Position numbers and translations under genes: made by a program. Shown piece by piece: positions 1-8,385 of a DNA stretch of 46,584 bases; positions within the stretch are counted from its first letter, which is position 1; each line of letters begins with the position of its first letter. Origin of the DNA: Falsiroseomonas tokyonensis (GTDB lineage: Bacteria > Pseudomonadota > Alphaproteobacteria > Acetobacterales > Acetobacteraceae); the NCBI RefSeq assembly GCF_019024325.1, contig NZ_JAFNJS010000015.1, positions 1-46,584 on the forward strand, given 5' to 3'. The notes beneath the pieces are model-generated. The model was not told the DNA's origin. It searched no databases and saw nothing but the letters and a program-made list of their open reading frames with translations.

Positions 1-192
1 CGGTATGGCGACCGCTTCTGGCAGCAGCTGCGCGACCAGATCGCCGATGCTCCGCTGCGGGTGAGCGAACTTCCCGCCGCTGGGAATGTCGCTGACCCGC
101 CGCCGCCATCGCAGGCCGCGCCGGCGCTAGCCGCATCCGACACCCAGCGCCCGCGTGGCTGGCTCGCGCCGCGCAGCGGCTGGCTTCGCTGA
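1..192 (+). CDS. Phage terminase large subunit, C-terminal end (partial)
   Basis: Frame 1 is open from the first base to a TGA at 190-192 and gives 63 residues. They end in a Trp/Arg/Pro-rich tail (RGWLAPRSGWLR), a pattern I associate with the extreme C-terminus of lambda gpA-type terminase large subunits. The catalytic ATPase and nuclease domains lie upstream of the window. The call rests mainly on position, 12 bp before a gpW-like connector gene and a lambda-type portal gene, which is the standard order terminase - gpW - portal. The protein would cut and translocate concatemeric DNA into the prohead. Confidence 0.6.
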   Translation, partial: RYGDRFWQQLRDQIADAPLRVSELPAAGNVADPPPPSQAAPALAASDTQRPRGWLAPRSGWLR

Positions 193-204
193 AGGAGGAC
201 GATC

Positions 205-441
205 ATGGACCCGACCGTCCTCGCCTGGGCACTGGCGCAGCCTGCCGGCACCCGCGCCGCTGTGCTGGCCGCTGCCTTCACTGGTGGCACCACGCGCGTG
301 ACCTTCGACGGCCGCACCGTGGAATACCGGTCGCTCGATGAGCTCGGTCGTGCGCTCTCGGTCCTGCATGCTGCCGAGAACACCGCGGCACGCCGGCCCA
401 GCGTGACCTTCGCCAGCTTCTCTCGCGAGGGCAGCAGGTGA
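205..441 (+). CDS. gpW-like head-tail joining protein
   Basis: A 78-residue protein with an ATG start preceded by AAGGAGG at 193-199. Length, position before the portal, and the segment VTFDGRTVEYRSLDELGRAL match the beta-hairpin-then-helix pattern of lambda gpW, a small protein that closes the filled head and forms part of the connector to the tail. The stop codon overlaps the portal start by one base (TGATG), so the two are probably translationally coupled. The fold assignment comes from pattern resemblance to lambda gpW, not from a search. Confidence 0.65.
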   Translation: MDPTVLAWALAQPAGTRAAVLAAAFTGGTTRVTFDGRTVEYRSLDELGRALSVLHAAENTAARRPSVTFASFSREGSR

Positions 442-1922
442 TGGGGCGCCTCCGCGATGCTTGGCAGGCGCTGCGTGGCTATGCCGCCGCCCAGGACAGC
501 CGCGCCTCCTCCTGGGCGGCCTCGGGCGGCAGCGCCACGGCCGAGGTCGGCGCCGCGGCCCCCACCGTGGCCCGCCGCGCCCGCGACGCCGTGCGCAACG
601 ACCCGTATGCCGCCCGCATCGTCGATCTCTGGACCGGCAACGCCGTCGGCGCCGGCATCACCACCCGCTGGCCGGACAAGCCACATGCCGAGGCCTGGCG
701 CCGCTGGTCCGACAGCACCGCCTGCGACGCCGAGGGGCGGCTCGATCTCTATGGCCTGCAGGCCCTGGTCATGCGCGCCGTGGTCGAGAGCGGGGAATGC
801 TTCGTCCGGCTGCTGCCGGCCGACATCACGCCCGCCAATCCGATCGGGCTGCGCCTGCAGGTGCTGGAGAGCGACCACCTCGACACGGCGCGGCAGGGCG
901 TCATCGAGGGCGTTCCCACGCTGCAGGGTATCGGCCTCGGCGATGCGGGTGAGCCGGTCGGCTACTGGTTGCATCGCGTGCATCCCGGCGCATCCTGGGT
1001 GCTGCCGGGCGGCGCCACCTGGCTGAGCAGCCAGCGGGTCCCCGCCCGCGATGTGCTGCACATCTATCGCAAGCGCCGGCCCGGCCAGCTGCGTGACGTG
1101 TCGTGGCTCGCCCCGGTGCTCACCCGCCTGCGCGACCTTGGCGACTACGAGGCTGCGCTGCTGATGAAGGCAAAGATCGAGGCCTGCCTCGCCGCCGTCG
1201 TCTCCGAGGATGGCGACGAGGCGATGACCGGGCCGGCTTCGGGTCTCCTCCGCGATGCGCAGGGCCGCACGGTGGAAAGCTTCGAGCCCGGCATGATCCT
1301 GTATCGCCGCGGCATGGGATCCGTGGAGGTGGTGAACCCGTCTGGCGGCGGCAGCCACGCGGCCTTCGCGCGCCGCGCGCTCGAGGCGTCGGCCGTCGGC
1401 ACGGGCCTGACCTACGACCAGGTCGCGGGTGACCTCACCCAGGCGAACTACTCATCGCTTCGGGCCGGCAAGATCGAGTTCCGGCGCCTCTGCGAACAGG
1501 TGCAGTACGGCATGCTGATCCCGATGCTGGTCCGGCCGATCGCCGGCCGCTTCCACGCCCAGGGCGCGCTGCTCGGGTTGTGGGGCGCGGAGGTGCCGGA
1601 CGGCCTGTCCCACGTCCCGCCGGCCCACGAGATGATCGACCCGCTCAAGGACACCACCGCGCTGATCGCGCAGGTGCGTGCCGGCTTCGTGCCGCAGCCC
1701 GAGGCGGTGGGCGCCTTCGGCTATGACTTCCGCCAGGTGGTCGAGATGATCCGCGAGGCCAACGCCCTGCTCGACGAGGCGGGCCTCTCCCTCGACAGCG
1801 ATCCGCGCCGCGTCGCGAAGTCGGGCGCGGCCCAGGACGCGGCGCAGCTCGCCGCCATCGAAATCGCCGCCACTGGTGCCGCGTCGCCGCGCGCCGAGCC
1901 GACACCCGGAGCATCCCCATGA
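441..1922 (+). CDS. Phage portal protein, lambda gpB family
   Basis: About 493 residues; a GTG at 438 directly precedes the ATG at 441, and either could be used. The portal forms the dodecameric ring at one capsid vertex through which DNA enters and leaves. Family features seen are an N-terminal segment with NPYAARIVDLWTGNAVG-like spacing, a central HIYRKRRPGQLRDVSWLAP block, and YDQVAGDLTQANYSSLRAGK, which matches the strongly conserved D-YSS-R stretch of lambda-type portals. Length is normal for the family. The last four bases overlap the next gene (ATGA at 1919). No separate lambda-type C protease gene follows; the protease is fused to the capsid protein further on. Confidence 0.9.
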   Translation: MGRLRDAWQALRGYAAAQDSRASSWAASGGSATAEVGAAAPTVARRARDAVRNDPYAARIVDLWTGNAVGAGITTRWPDKPHAEAWRRWSDSTACDAEGRLDLYGLQALVMRAVVESGECFVRLLPADITPANPIGLRLQVLESDHLDTARQGVIEGVPTLQGIGLGDAGEPVGYWLHRVHPGASWVLPGGATWLSSQRVPARDVLHIYRKRRPGQLRDVSWLAPVLTRLRDLGDYEAALLMKAKIEACLAAVVSEDGDEAMTGPASGLLRDAQGRTVESFEPGMILYRRGMGSVEVVNPSGGGSHAAFARRALEASAVGTGLTYDQVAGDLTQANYSSLRAGKIEFRRLCEQVQYGMLIPMLVRPIAGRFHAQGALLGLWGAEVPDGLSHVPPAHEMIDPLKDTTALIAQVRAGFVPQPEAVGAFGYDFRQVVEMIREANALLDEAGLSLDSDPRRVAKSGAAQDAAQLAAIEIAATGAASPRAEPTPGASP

Positions 1923-3412
1923 TCGCAGGCGCCTACGACTGGACCGACGACATGCTCAAGATCAAGAGCATGCAGAAGAAGTTCCGCGATAGCTTCAACG
2001 GCACCGAGATCAACCCGGCGCGGTGGGAGATCGCGGCCAGCGGCGGCGGCATCACACACACCGTCGCGGATGGCGCCGTGACCATCTCCGCCGGCACGAC
2101 CCTCGACGATGAGCTGACGCTCACCAGCCGCACCACCTTCACCATCCCGCTCCGGGTCATGGTGGCGGTGAACATGAGCCAGCGCATCGTCGGCCAGTCG
2201 GTGTGGCTCGAGCTGGTCAGCATCGATCCCACCACCGCCCAGCCGGATGGGCGCAGCGCCGCGGCTTGGCGGCTGGACGGCGCCAGCGCCACGCTCGCGA
2301 ACTACGAAGTCCAGAGCGAGGGGGCGCCGCGCCTCGGCAGCACTTCCGGCAGCACCATTCCCACCACCGCCCCCGCGGGCTGGTCGGTGCTGGAGCTCGA
2401 GCCGACCAACGACGAATGCTACTTCCACGGCCGCCTGCTCGACACCACAGCGGCGCGCTCGAACTCCTATGTCCGCCATCAGCAGATTCCCGAGCCGAAT
2501 GCGCTGTATCGCTTTCGGATCCGCGTGCGGAACCGGCAGTTCATCAGCGGTATTTCGGCGGTGGCGAACAATGGCGGTGGGGCGGTGCGCATCACTCGCG
2601 CGGCGCATGGCTTTGCCACGAATGACACGGTGACGGTGGCGGACGTGTCGGGCGTGCCCGGGGCGAATGGGACCTTCACCATCACGGTGATCGACGCGAA
2701 CAGCTTCGATCTGGTGGGCTCGACCTTCACCGGCGCCTATCTCAACACCGGCTGGGCCTCGATCTCGCGCAACCTCGCGCCGGTCTCGAACACGGACATC
2801 AAGGTCCAGTTCGTCACCATCGCGGACTATGCTGAGCTCACCACCGAGATCACGGCCGGCCGCGGCCAGTCGGTCGCGGGCCAGGGGCTGGGCGTGAACG
2901 TCCTCAGCACCATCCCCCCGACGGTCACGCCCGTGGGTGGTCAGGCGCGCAACACCAGCGGCGCCGTGCCGGTTCTGGCCGCAACCGGCTACTCGGCCAA
3001 CCCGGTCGCCGTCACAACGGCGCGGGGCGTCGATCTGCTGGCGACGCTGATCGGCGCGCTGGTCACCAAGCCCTATGCCATCCCGGAGGCGGACTGGCAG
3101 TACGCCGCCGCCGCGGGTGGGATCATCAACACCGCCGATGTGGCGCTCCGGGCTGCGGCGGCTGCCGGCATCCGGAACTACGTGACCTCGATCGACATCC
3201 GCAACGCGCACGCGACGGTCGCGACGGAGGTGGTGATTAAGGACGGCGCCACGGTGATCTGGCGGCAGCTGCTGCCGGCGGCGATGGCGGCCCCGGTGGA
3301 GATCACCTTTCCCACGCCGCTGCGCGGCACCGCGGCCACGGCCATGAACGTCGCCTGCATCACCACCGGCGCGCAGGTCTACGTCAACGCGCAGGGCTTC
3401 GCCGCGCCGTAA
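1919..3412 (+). CDS. Phage structural protein with FCCH-like beta domain
   Basis: A 497-residue protein overlapping the portal stop by four bases. I do not recognise the whole protein. Residues of about 220-290 (RITRAAHGFATNDTVTVADV, then a GTFTITVIDANSFDL motif) resemble the small beta domain that databases call ubiquitin-activating enzyme E1 FCCH-like, which is common in phage virion proteins. The remainder is rich in Thr, Ala and Gly and predicted to be beta-rich. The first ~200 residues have a jelly-roll-like look (alternating strands, few helices). Its place between portal and protease/capsid suggests a head decoration or head-fibre protein made in large amount. Exact role unknown. Confidence 0.6.
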   Translation: MIAGAYDWTDDMLKIKSMQKKFRDSFNGTEINPARWEIAASGGGITHTVADGAVTISAGTTLDDELTLTSRTTFTIPLRVMVAVNMSQRIVGQSVWLELVSIDPTTAQPDGRSAAAWRLDGASATLANYEVQSEGAPRLGSTSGSTIPTTAPAGWSVLELEPTNDECYFHGRLLDTTAARSNSYVRHQQIPEPNALYRFRIRVRNRQFISGISAVANNGGGAVRITRAAHGFATNDTVTVADVSGVPGANGTFTITVIDANSFDLVGSTFTGAYLNTGWASISRNLAPVSNTDIKVQFVTIADYAELTTEITAGRGQSVAGQGLGVNVLSTIPPTVTPVGGQARNTSGAVPVLAATGYSANPVAVTTARGVDLLATLIGALVTKPYAIPEADWQYAAAAGGIINTADVALRAAAAAGIRNYVTSIDIRNAHATVATEVVIKDGATVIWRQLLPAAMAAPVEITFPTPLRGTAATAMNVACITTGAQVYVNAQGFAAP

Positions 3413-3436
3413 CGGCGCAGCCCAGGAGCACACCTC

Positions 3437-5512
3437 ATGACCGAGCCAATCGAACCGAGCGCGGAATCCCCCGCGCCGGATCGACTTCCCGACGCTGGGC
3501 AATCGATCGTGGCCTGCCGCGCCCTGGCGGCGCCCGTCACGGTCAATCGCTCTGCCCGCACCGTCGAAGTGGTGTGGAGCACCGGCGCACGGGCCCGCAA
3601 CTTCGTGCCGCCCTATGGGCCGATCCTCGAAGAGCTCGACATGGCACCCTCAGCGGTGCGCATGGATGCGCTCCGGTCCGGCCGCGCCCCCGTGCTGGAC
3701 ACGCATCGGCGTGCCGGCACGCGCGATGTTCTGGGTCGCGTCACCGCCGCTCGCCTCGAGGCCGGCCGCGGCTACGCCACCCTGCAATTCAGCGGTGCCG
3801 ATGACGTGGAGCCGGTCTGGCAGCGCGTCGCTGACGGCACGCTGCAGTCTGTCAGCGTCGGCTACCGGGTGCATCGCTACGAGCCCCGGCCCGACGCCAG
3901 CACCGGCCAGACCATCCACCGCGCCGTGGATTGGGAGCCCTACGAAATCTCGATCGTGCCCGTCCCCGTGGACGGCCTGGCCGTGATCCGTGGCGAGGGG
4001 GATCAGGGCACCCCCGCCACCGCCATCGAACCCGCCCTGACCATCCTCGAGGAACCACCCATGCCCGAGACGACGCCGGCTTCGCCGGATCCCGCGCCGG
4101 CGCCGCCCGCGCCGCCCATCGCCCCGCCCCAGGAGACCATCGTGACCACCACCGCTTCGCCCGAGCCGACCCGCGCTGTCCCGCCGGCCCCCGACCTGGA
4201 GGCCATCCGCGCCGAGGCGGAGCGCGCCGCCGTCGAGCGCATCGCTGGCTACGAGCCGGTGCTGGCCGCCGCCCGTGGCCTGGTGACCGCCGACATGCTC
4301 GACACCATGCGCGAGGCCGCCATCCGCGACCGCGTCTCGCCCGAGGTGCTGCGCGGCCGGCTGTGGGAGGCCTTCACCAGCGGCGCCGCGCGCCCCTCCC
4401 TGCCGGCGCGCCCCGACACCGGCCCGTCCAACGAGGACCCGTCGCAGCTTCTCGACGCCATGGCCGAGGCGCTCGCCGCCCGCACCATGCCCGGCTACCA
4501 GGCGCCGGCCACCGGCCGCCACACCGAGTTCCTGGGCTGGCGGCCCTCCGACATGATCGGCGAGCTGCTGCGTGCGCGCGGCGAGCGCAACGTCCCACGC
4601 AACCCGACCATCCTGGCCGAACGCGCCTTCCACACCACCAGCGACTTCCCGGCGCTGCTCTCGGCCGCGGCCAACAAGATGCTGCTGGCGGCCTACGCGC
4701 CGGCCGCGCCGACCTACCGCACGCTGTTCCTGCGGCGCGATTTCCGCGACTTCAAGCCGCACCGGCATCTCCGCGTCGGCGACTTCCCGACGCTGCTGCC
4801 GCTTTCGGAAAATGGCGAAGTCCAGGCCGGCACCATGTCCGAGAGCCAGGAGCTGGTCTTCCTGCAGACTTTCGCGCGGCGCATCCGTGTGACGCGCCAG
4901 ATGCTGGTGAACGACGATCTCGGCGCGTTCACCGACTTCGCCTCCATGATCGGCCGCCGCGTCGCGGACTTCGAGAACGCCACGGCCTACGCGCTCGTGA
5001 ACAGCGCGGCCGGCGACGGCCCCACGCTCACCACTGGCGCGGCGGCGGTGTTCGGCACGGCAGCAGCGCGGGCCAACAAGGCGGGCGCGGGCACCGCGCT
5101 CGACCTGCCCAACCTGGCGTTGGGCCGTGCCGCGGTGATGCGCCAGAAGACCCTCGACGGGCTTCCCATCGCGGTCGGCGCGCAGATGCGCCTGCTGGTC
5201 GGGCCGAACCAGGAACTCGCGGCGCGGCAGCTCACCGTCTCCGTCCAGGCGACGCAGACCAGCAACGCCAATGTCTACGCCGGCTTCGTGCAGCCGCTGG
5301 TCGAGCCGCTGATCCCGGCAAACCGCTGGTATCTCTTCTCGGATCCGATGGCGGCCCCGGTCTACGTCTACGGCTACCTGAACGGCGCCGAGGGTCCGCA
5401 GGTTACCACCGGGAATGTCCAGGGCGTGGACGGCGTCGAGGTCAGCGTGATCTTCGACTTCGGCGTCGGCGCCATCGACTGGCGCGGCGCTTGGTTCAAC
5501 CCGGGCACCTGA
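3437..5512 (+). CDS. Prohead protease/major capsid protein fusion
   Basis: A 691-residue fusion. Residues ~25-185 look like an HK97-type (U35) prohead protease: DTH with His90, then LQSVSVGYRV with candidate catalytic Ser138/Ser140, and a WEPYEISIVPVPVD block typical of the family. Residues ~195-260 are a Pro/Ala/Thr-rich linker, then a helical scaffold-like delta stretch (~255-345). The major capsid domain follows from ~370 to the end (for example RDFKPHRHLRVGDFP and FARRIRVTRQMLVNDD). The protease presumably cleaves itself and the linker/delta region during head maturation, releasing the capsid subunit. Such fusions are known in alphaproteobacterial prophages. The sequence is a single uninterrupted frame, so this is not a missed stop codon. 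Confidence 0.85.
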   Translation: MTEPIEPSAESPAPDRLPDAGQSIVACRALAAPVTVNRSARTVEVVWSTGARARNFVPPYGPILEELDMAPSAVRMDALRSGRAPVLDTHRRAGTRDVLGRVTAARLEAGRGYATLQFSGADDVEPVWQRVADGTLQSVSVGYRVHRYEPRPDASTGQTIHRAVDWEPYEISIVPVPVDGLAVIRGEGDQGTPATAIEPALTILEEPPMPETTPASPDPAPAPPAPPIAPPQETIVTTTASPEPTRAVPPAPDLEAIRAEAERAAVERIAGYEPVLAAARGLVTADMLDTMREAAIRDRVSPEVLRGRLWEAFTSGAARPSLPARPDTGPSNEDPSQLLDAMAEALAARTMPGYQAPATGRHTEFLGWRPSDMIGELLRARGERNVPRNPTILAERAFHTTSDFPALLSAAANKMLLAAYAPAAPTYRTLFLRRDFRDFKPHRHLRVGDFPTLLPLSENGEVQAGTMSESQELVFLQTFARRIRVTRQMLVNDDLGAFTDFASMIGRRVADFENATAYALVNSAAGDGPTLTTGAAAVFGTAAARANKAGAGTALDLPNLALGRAAVMRQKTLDGLPIAVGAQMRLLVGPNQELAARQLTVSVQATQTSNANVYAGFVQPLVEPLIPANRWYLFSDPMAAPVYVYGYLNGAEGPQVTTGNVQGVDGVEVSVIFDFGVGAIDWRGAWFNPGT

Positions 5513-5543
5513 CCCCGGCTCCTCCCGTACATCGTGAACCCAT

Positions 5544-5577
5544 GCAGAGGGCGCCCCACCGGGCGCCTTCTGCGTTT
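5544..5577 (+). terminator. GC-rich hairpin after the capsid gene
   Basis: GCAGAGGGCGCCC (5544-5556), a CACC loop, and GGGCGCCTTCTGC (5561-5573) form a 13-bp stem with one G-T wobble, followed by GTTTC. It sits in the short gap between capsid and decoration genes, where phages often place partial terminators or mRNA-processing hairpins. The T-run is weak, so full termination is uncertain. Confidence 0.55.
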
Positions 5578-5594
5578 CTGGAGACCTCATCGCC

Positions 5595-5942
5595 ATGCGC
5601 AACTATGTCCAGCCGGGCGACAGCCTGGCGCTCGCCGTGCCCTATGCGGGCGGCGTTACCTCCGGCCAGGGCGTCCTGGTCGGCGCGCTGTTCGGTGTCG
5701 CCGCGGTCGATGGCGTGCAGAACGCCGTCATCGAATGCCAGACCAAGGGTGTGTTCGACATCACCAAGGAGCCGGCGCTCGCCATAACCGCCGGCGCCCG
5801 GGTGTTCTGGGACAACACGAACCGGCGCCTCACCACCACCGCCACCGGGAATTTCCAGGTGGGCCTCGCCACGGTGGCGGCGCTCGCTGCCGACACCACC
5901 GTGCGTGCCGTGCTGCTGCGCGTTCCGGCGTCCGGCGCATGA
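5595..5942 (+). CDS. DUF2190-family capsid decoration protein
   Basis: A 115-residue protein starting MRNYVQPGDSLAL, with the Gly/Ala/Val-rich, all-beta pattern of DUF2190 (capsid cement or decoration proteins that bind the outside of the mature head). Typical family landmarks are the early PGD, the central GVFDI and the late VFWDNTNRRLT stretch. Length is normal. The stop overlaps the next start as ATGA (5939-5942). It is expected to be highly expressed, close to the level of capsid protein. Confidence 0.8.
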   Translation: MRNYVQPGDSLALAVPYAGGVTSGQGVLVGALFGVAAVDGVQNAVIECQTKGVFDITKEPALAITAGARVFWDNTNRRLTTTATGNFQVGLATVAALAADTTVRAVLLRVPASGA

Positions 5943-6577
5943 GTCTCGATCCCAAGGCCACGCGGGGCTATCGCAACCGCAACCCAGGCAACATCGAGCA
6001 TGTCCCCGCCAATGCGTGGCAGGGGCTGGCCGATCCGCCCTCGGACGGGCGCTTCTGCCGCTTCACCAGCCACGAGTTCGGCATCCGCGCGCTCGCCGCC
6101 CTGCTGGTCACCTATCAGGACCGGCACAAGCTGCGGACGCCGCGGGCGATCATCGAGCGCTGGGCACCCAAGGTGGAGAACGACACCGCCGCGTACATCG
6201 CAGTGGTGGCGCGGCGGATCGGCGTTGGGCCGGACGAGGCGATCGACCTGCATCGGCACGATCACCTCCGGTCGCTGGTCGAGGCGATCATCCACCACGA
6301 ATGCGCCGGGCTGTCCTATCCGGCCGCGGTGATCGATCGGGCCCTGACGCTCGCCGGGGTGCCGCCGGCGCCACCGGTGACGCTGCGGGAGGTCGCGGCT
6401 GTCACCGGCACCGGGCGTGGTGCGGTGCTGGTGGGTGCGGCGGGCATCGCGACCGCCGTGGCGCAGGCCGCGCCGGCGATCCAAGCCCTCGGCACGTTAG
6501 CGCCGGCCGTCGCCATCGCGGTCATCGCCGCCGCCGTGGTGGGCGTGCTCGCCTGGCGACTGCGACGGCCGGCATGA
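5939..6577 (+). CDS. P5/endolysin-like virion protein with C-terminal membrane segments
   Basis: The start is the ATG at 5939 (MSLDPKATRGYRNRNPGNIE), which overlaps the previous stop; the frame is open further upstream but that part is shadow. The product is 212 residues. The N-terminal ~135 residues belong to the phage family usually named 'structural protein P5', a lysozyme-like or virion-associated module marked by RNRNPGNI, AWQGLAD and FCRFTSHEFGIRA, followed by a NDTAAYIA helix. The last ~65 residues contain two hydrophobic stretches and end in basic residues (WRLRRPA), so the protein may be anchored in the inner membrane. Together with the holin-like gene at 6893 it could be part of the lysis apparatus. 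I cannot assign a catalytic residue with certainty. Confidence 0.65.
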   Translation: MSLDPKATRGYRNRNPGNIEHVPANAWQGLADPPSDGRFCRFTSHEFGIRALAALLVTYQDRHKLRTPRAIIERWAPKVENDTAAYIAVVARRIGVGPDEAIDLHRHDHLRSLVEAIIHHECAGLSYPAAVIDRALTLAGVPPAPPVTLREVAAVTGTGRGAVLVGAAGIATAVAQAAPAIQALGTLAPAVAIAVIAAAVVGVLAWRLRRPA

Positions 6578-6882
6578 GCGCCTTCGCCGCGGCCATGGAC
6601 GTGCTGGCCGCGGATCCGAACATCGGGACGGATGCGAGCTATCGCGCGGGCGGGATCGGGGCGCCGGTCCTGCTCCGCGTGATGCGCTCGGCGCCGGACC
6701 GGCTGGGCGACGCCTTTGGCACCAGCGTGATCCAGGCGAGCGACGTGTTGACCGTCGCCATCGCCGTGCTGCCCGCTGTGGACGCGGACGACACCTTCAC
6801 CCTGGGCGCCGACACCCTGACCGTCCAGCACGCCGAGCGCGACGCGGCCGGCATCGCCTGGCGCGTCTTCTGCCGCCGATAG
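6574..6882 (+). CDS. gpFII-like head-tail attachment protein
   Basis: ATG at 6574 overlaps the previous stop by four bases; the product is 102 residues. Size, location before the tail genes and the C-terminal pattern (DDTFTLGADTLTVQHAERD, then a WRVFC strand) resemble lambda gpFII, the last protein added to the head connector and the docking site for the tail. The longer reading frame upstream belongs to the shadow of the previous gene. No catalytic role is expected. Confidence 0.6.
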   Translation: MSAFAAAMDVLAADPNIGTDASYRAGGIGAPVLLRVMRSAPDRLGDAFGTSVIQASDVLTVAIAVLPAVDADDTFTLGADTLTVQHAERDAAGIAWRVFCRR

Positions 6883-6892
6883 GAGCACCGCC

Positions 6893-7192
6893 ATGATCGA
6901 CCCCGAACGCATCGGCGGCATTGTCGGCGAGGCGCTGCTCGCCGGCGCCCTGGGTGCGCTCGGGGCGATGGCGCGCTTCTCGTCCACAGACCGACCGCTG
7001 CTGACCCGCGCCTATCTGCTGCACGCGCTGGCCGGTGGCAGCCTTGGCACTGGCGCCTGGCTCATCGCCCATGCCTTCGAGCTCGATGGCTGGTGGCTCT
7101 TCGCCGTCGCGTGGCTGGCCGGCACGCTCGGCTATGCCGCCCTGCATGACCTGCTGCTGCGCATCCTGAGCCGCAAATTCGGTGGGCGCTGA
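6893..7192 (+). CDS. Holin-like small membrane protein
   Basis: A 99-residue protein with three predicted membrane spans (~residues 9-27, 42-62, 66-87) and a basic C-terminus (RILSRKFGG), the usual make-up of a phage holin, possibly of the LydA/holin superfamily III. Holins form inner-membrane lesions that time lysis. RBS AGGAG at 6882-6886. Its location between head-connector and tail genes is not the classical end-of-operon position, but it lies close to the candidate endolysin at 5939. Confidence 0.6.
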   Translation: MIDPERIGGIVGEALLAGALGALGAMARFSSTDRPLLTRAYLLHALAGGSLGTGAWLIAHAFELDGWWLFAVAWLAGTLGYAALHDLLLRILSRKFGGR

Positions 7193-7195
7193 TCC

Positions 7196-7921
7196 ATGCG
7201 GCTCGGGGCCGCCATCGTCGGCGACCTCCGCAAGGTGCTGGCCGATGAGGTGAAGGCGGGTGAGCGCGCGGCCATGACCGCCATCCGCGCGGAAACCGAC
7301 CAGGTGAAGGCCGAACTCCGCCGCCAGGTCACCACCGCCTTTTCGGCCAACGCGCGGGGCATCGCCAATGCTTGGCGGTCGATGATCTTCCCGCGGTCCG
7401 GCCAGTCACTGCGGCCGGCGGGGCTGGTCTTCACCAAGGTGCCGAACGTCATCGACGCCTTCGAGCGCGGCGCCCTGATCCGAACCAAGGGGGGCGGGAA
7501 GTTCCTGGCCATCCCGACCGGCTTCAACGCCGCCAGGGGGCGGCGTGGCCGAGGCGAGAAGGGCATGCGGGTGACGCCCGCGCAGATGGTCGCCTCCGGC
7601 CAGGGCTTCCTCCGGCCCTTCAAATCGGGCCGGGGCTTCGTGTGGTGCCTGCCGCTGCGGCAAGGCGAGCAGATCGGGCGGCGCCGCCGAACCCGGCTGG
7701 TGGCGGGCGGGGTCACGGAAGTAGGCACGGCCAACCGCAAGGGCCGCGAGGCCTGGGCGCGCGGCCTGCTGGAGCAGGGAATGGTGCCGATGTTCCTTCT
7801 TCTGCCGCAGGTGAAGCTGGCTAAGCGGCTCGATGTGCGCGGCGCGGCTGAGCGAGGGCTGCGCCGTCTGCCGGGGCGCTTCGTGGCGGCGTGGGAACGC
7901 GAGAGCGGCAGGGCCGCGTGA
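7196..7921 (+). CDS. DUF6441-family phage tail-region protein
   Basis: A 241-residue basic protein. The N-terminal half is a long helix (DLRKVLADEVKAGERAAMTA), then the landmarks ANAWRSMIFP, AGLVFTKVPNVIDAFERGA and FLAIPTGFN, which match the phage family DUF6441. Position between head connector and tail terminator is where lambda places gpZ (the minor tail protein that joins tail to head), so an equivalent connector role is likely but inferred. The stop overlaps the next gene as GTGA (7918-7921). Confidence 0.65.
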   Translation: MRLGAAIVGDLRKVLADEVKAGERAAMTAIRAETDQVKAELRRQVTTAFSANARGIANAWRSMIFPRSGQSLRPAGLVFTKVPNVIDAFERGALIRTKGGGKFLAIPTGFNAARGRRGRGEKGMRVTPAQMVASGQGFLRPFKSGRGFVWCLPLRQGEQIGRRRRTRLVAGGVTEVGTANRKGREAWARGLLEQGMVPMFLLLPQVKLAKRLDVRGAAERGLRRLPGRFVAAWERESGRAA

Positions 7922-8364
7922 GCGCGCGCGAGACCGCCATCGCCGCGCTGCACAGCCGGCTGATCACGTCGCTGGCCGTCAGGAACCCAGCGCCGACCGT
8001 GCTGCGGGGCGAGACCATCCCGCAGCGCATCCCCGCCGGCGGGCTGGTCGTGGTGCGCGACGGCGAGGCGGTGGAGGAAACGCCGATCCTTTCCCCGCTC
8101 GCTTGGCAGATCGAGCATCGTGCCGAGGTCGAGATCACCGTCGCCGGCGCCACGCCCGCTGCACGCAACACGCTGCTCGACGCGCTGCTGGTGGATATCG
8201 CTGCAGCCATCACCGCCAACCGCAGCCTCGGCGGTGCCGTTGAATGGGCGCAGCCCGGCAGTGCGTCCTTCGAGGATGTCGAGTTCGAGGGCGCTGCCGC
8301 GGCCCGCGCCGCAGCCATCCCCGTCACCCTCTGGTTCACCGTCGCCGGCTCGCCGCTGGCCTAA
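7918..8364 (+). CDS. Tail terminator-like protein (gpU position)
   Basis: GTG start at 7918 overlapping the upstream stop; 148 residues. It is alpha/beta in pattern, with AALHSRL near the start, a LAWQIEHRAEVEITVAG strand and NTLLDALLVDIAAAIT helix, similar to tail terminator/minor tail U proteins that cap the tail tube and fix its length. It is followed at 22 bp by the tail tube gene, the expected order. Confidence 0.6.
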   Translation: MSARETAIAALHSRLITSLAVRNPAPTVLRGETIPQRIPAGGLVVVRDGEAVEETPILSPLAWQIEHRAEVEITVAGATPAARNTLLDALLVDIAAAITANRSLGGAVEWAQPGSASFEDVEFEGAAAARAAAIPVTLWFTVAGSPLA

Positions 8365-8385
8365 TCCCCCTCCAGGAGAACGACC

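Noticed and set aside
3650-5602. Long open frame on the minus strand (650 codons) opposite the capsid gene
   Set aside because: Shadow frame typical of GC-rich DNA; composition is Arg/Gly/Ala-rich without domain features, and the plus-strand gene is well supported.
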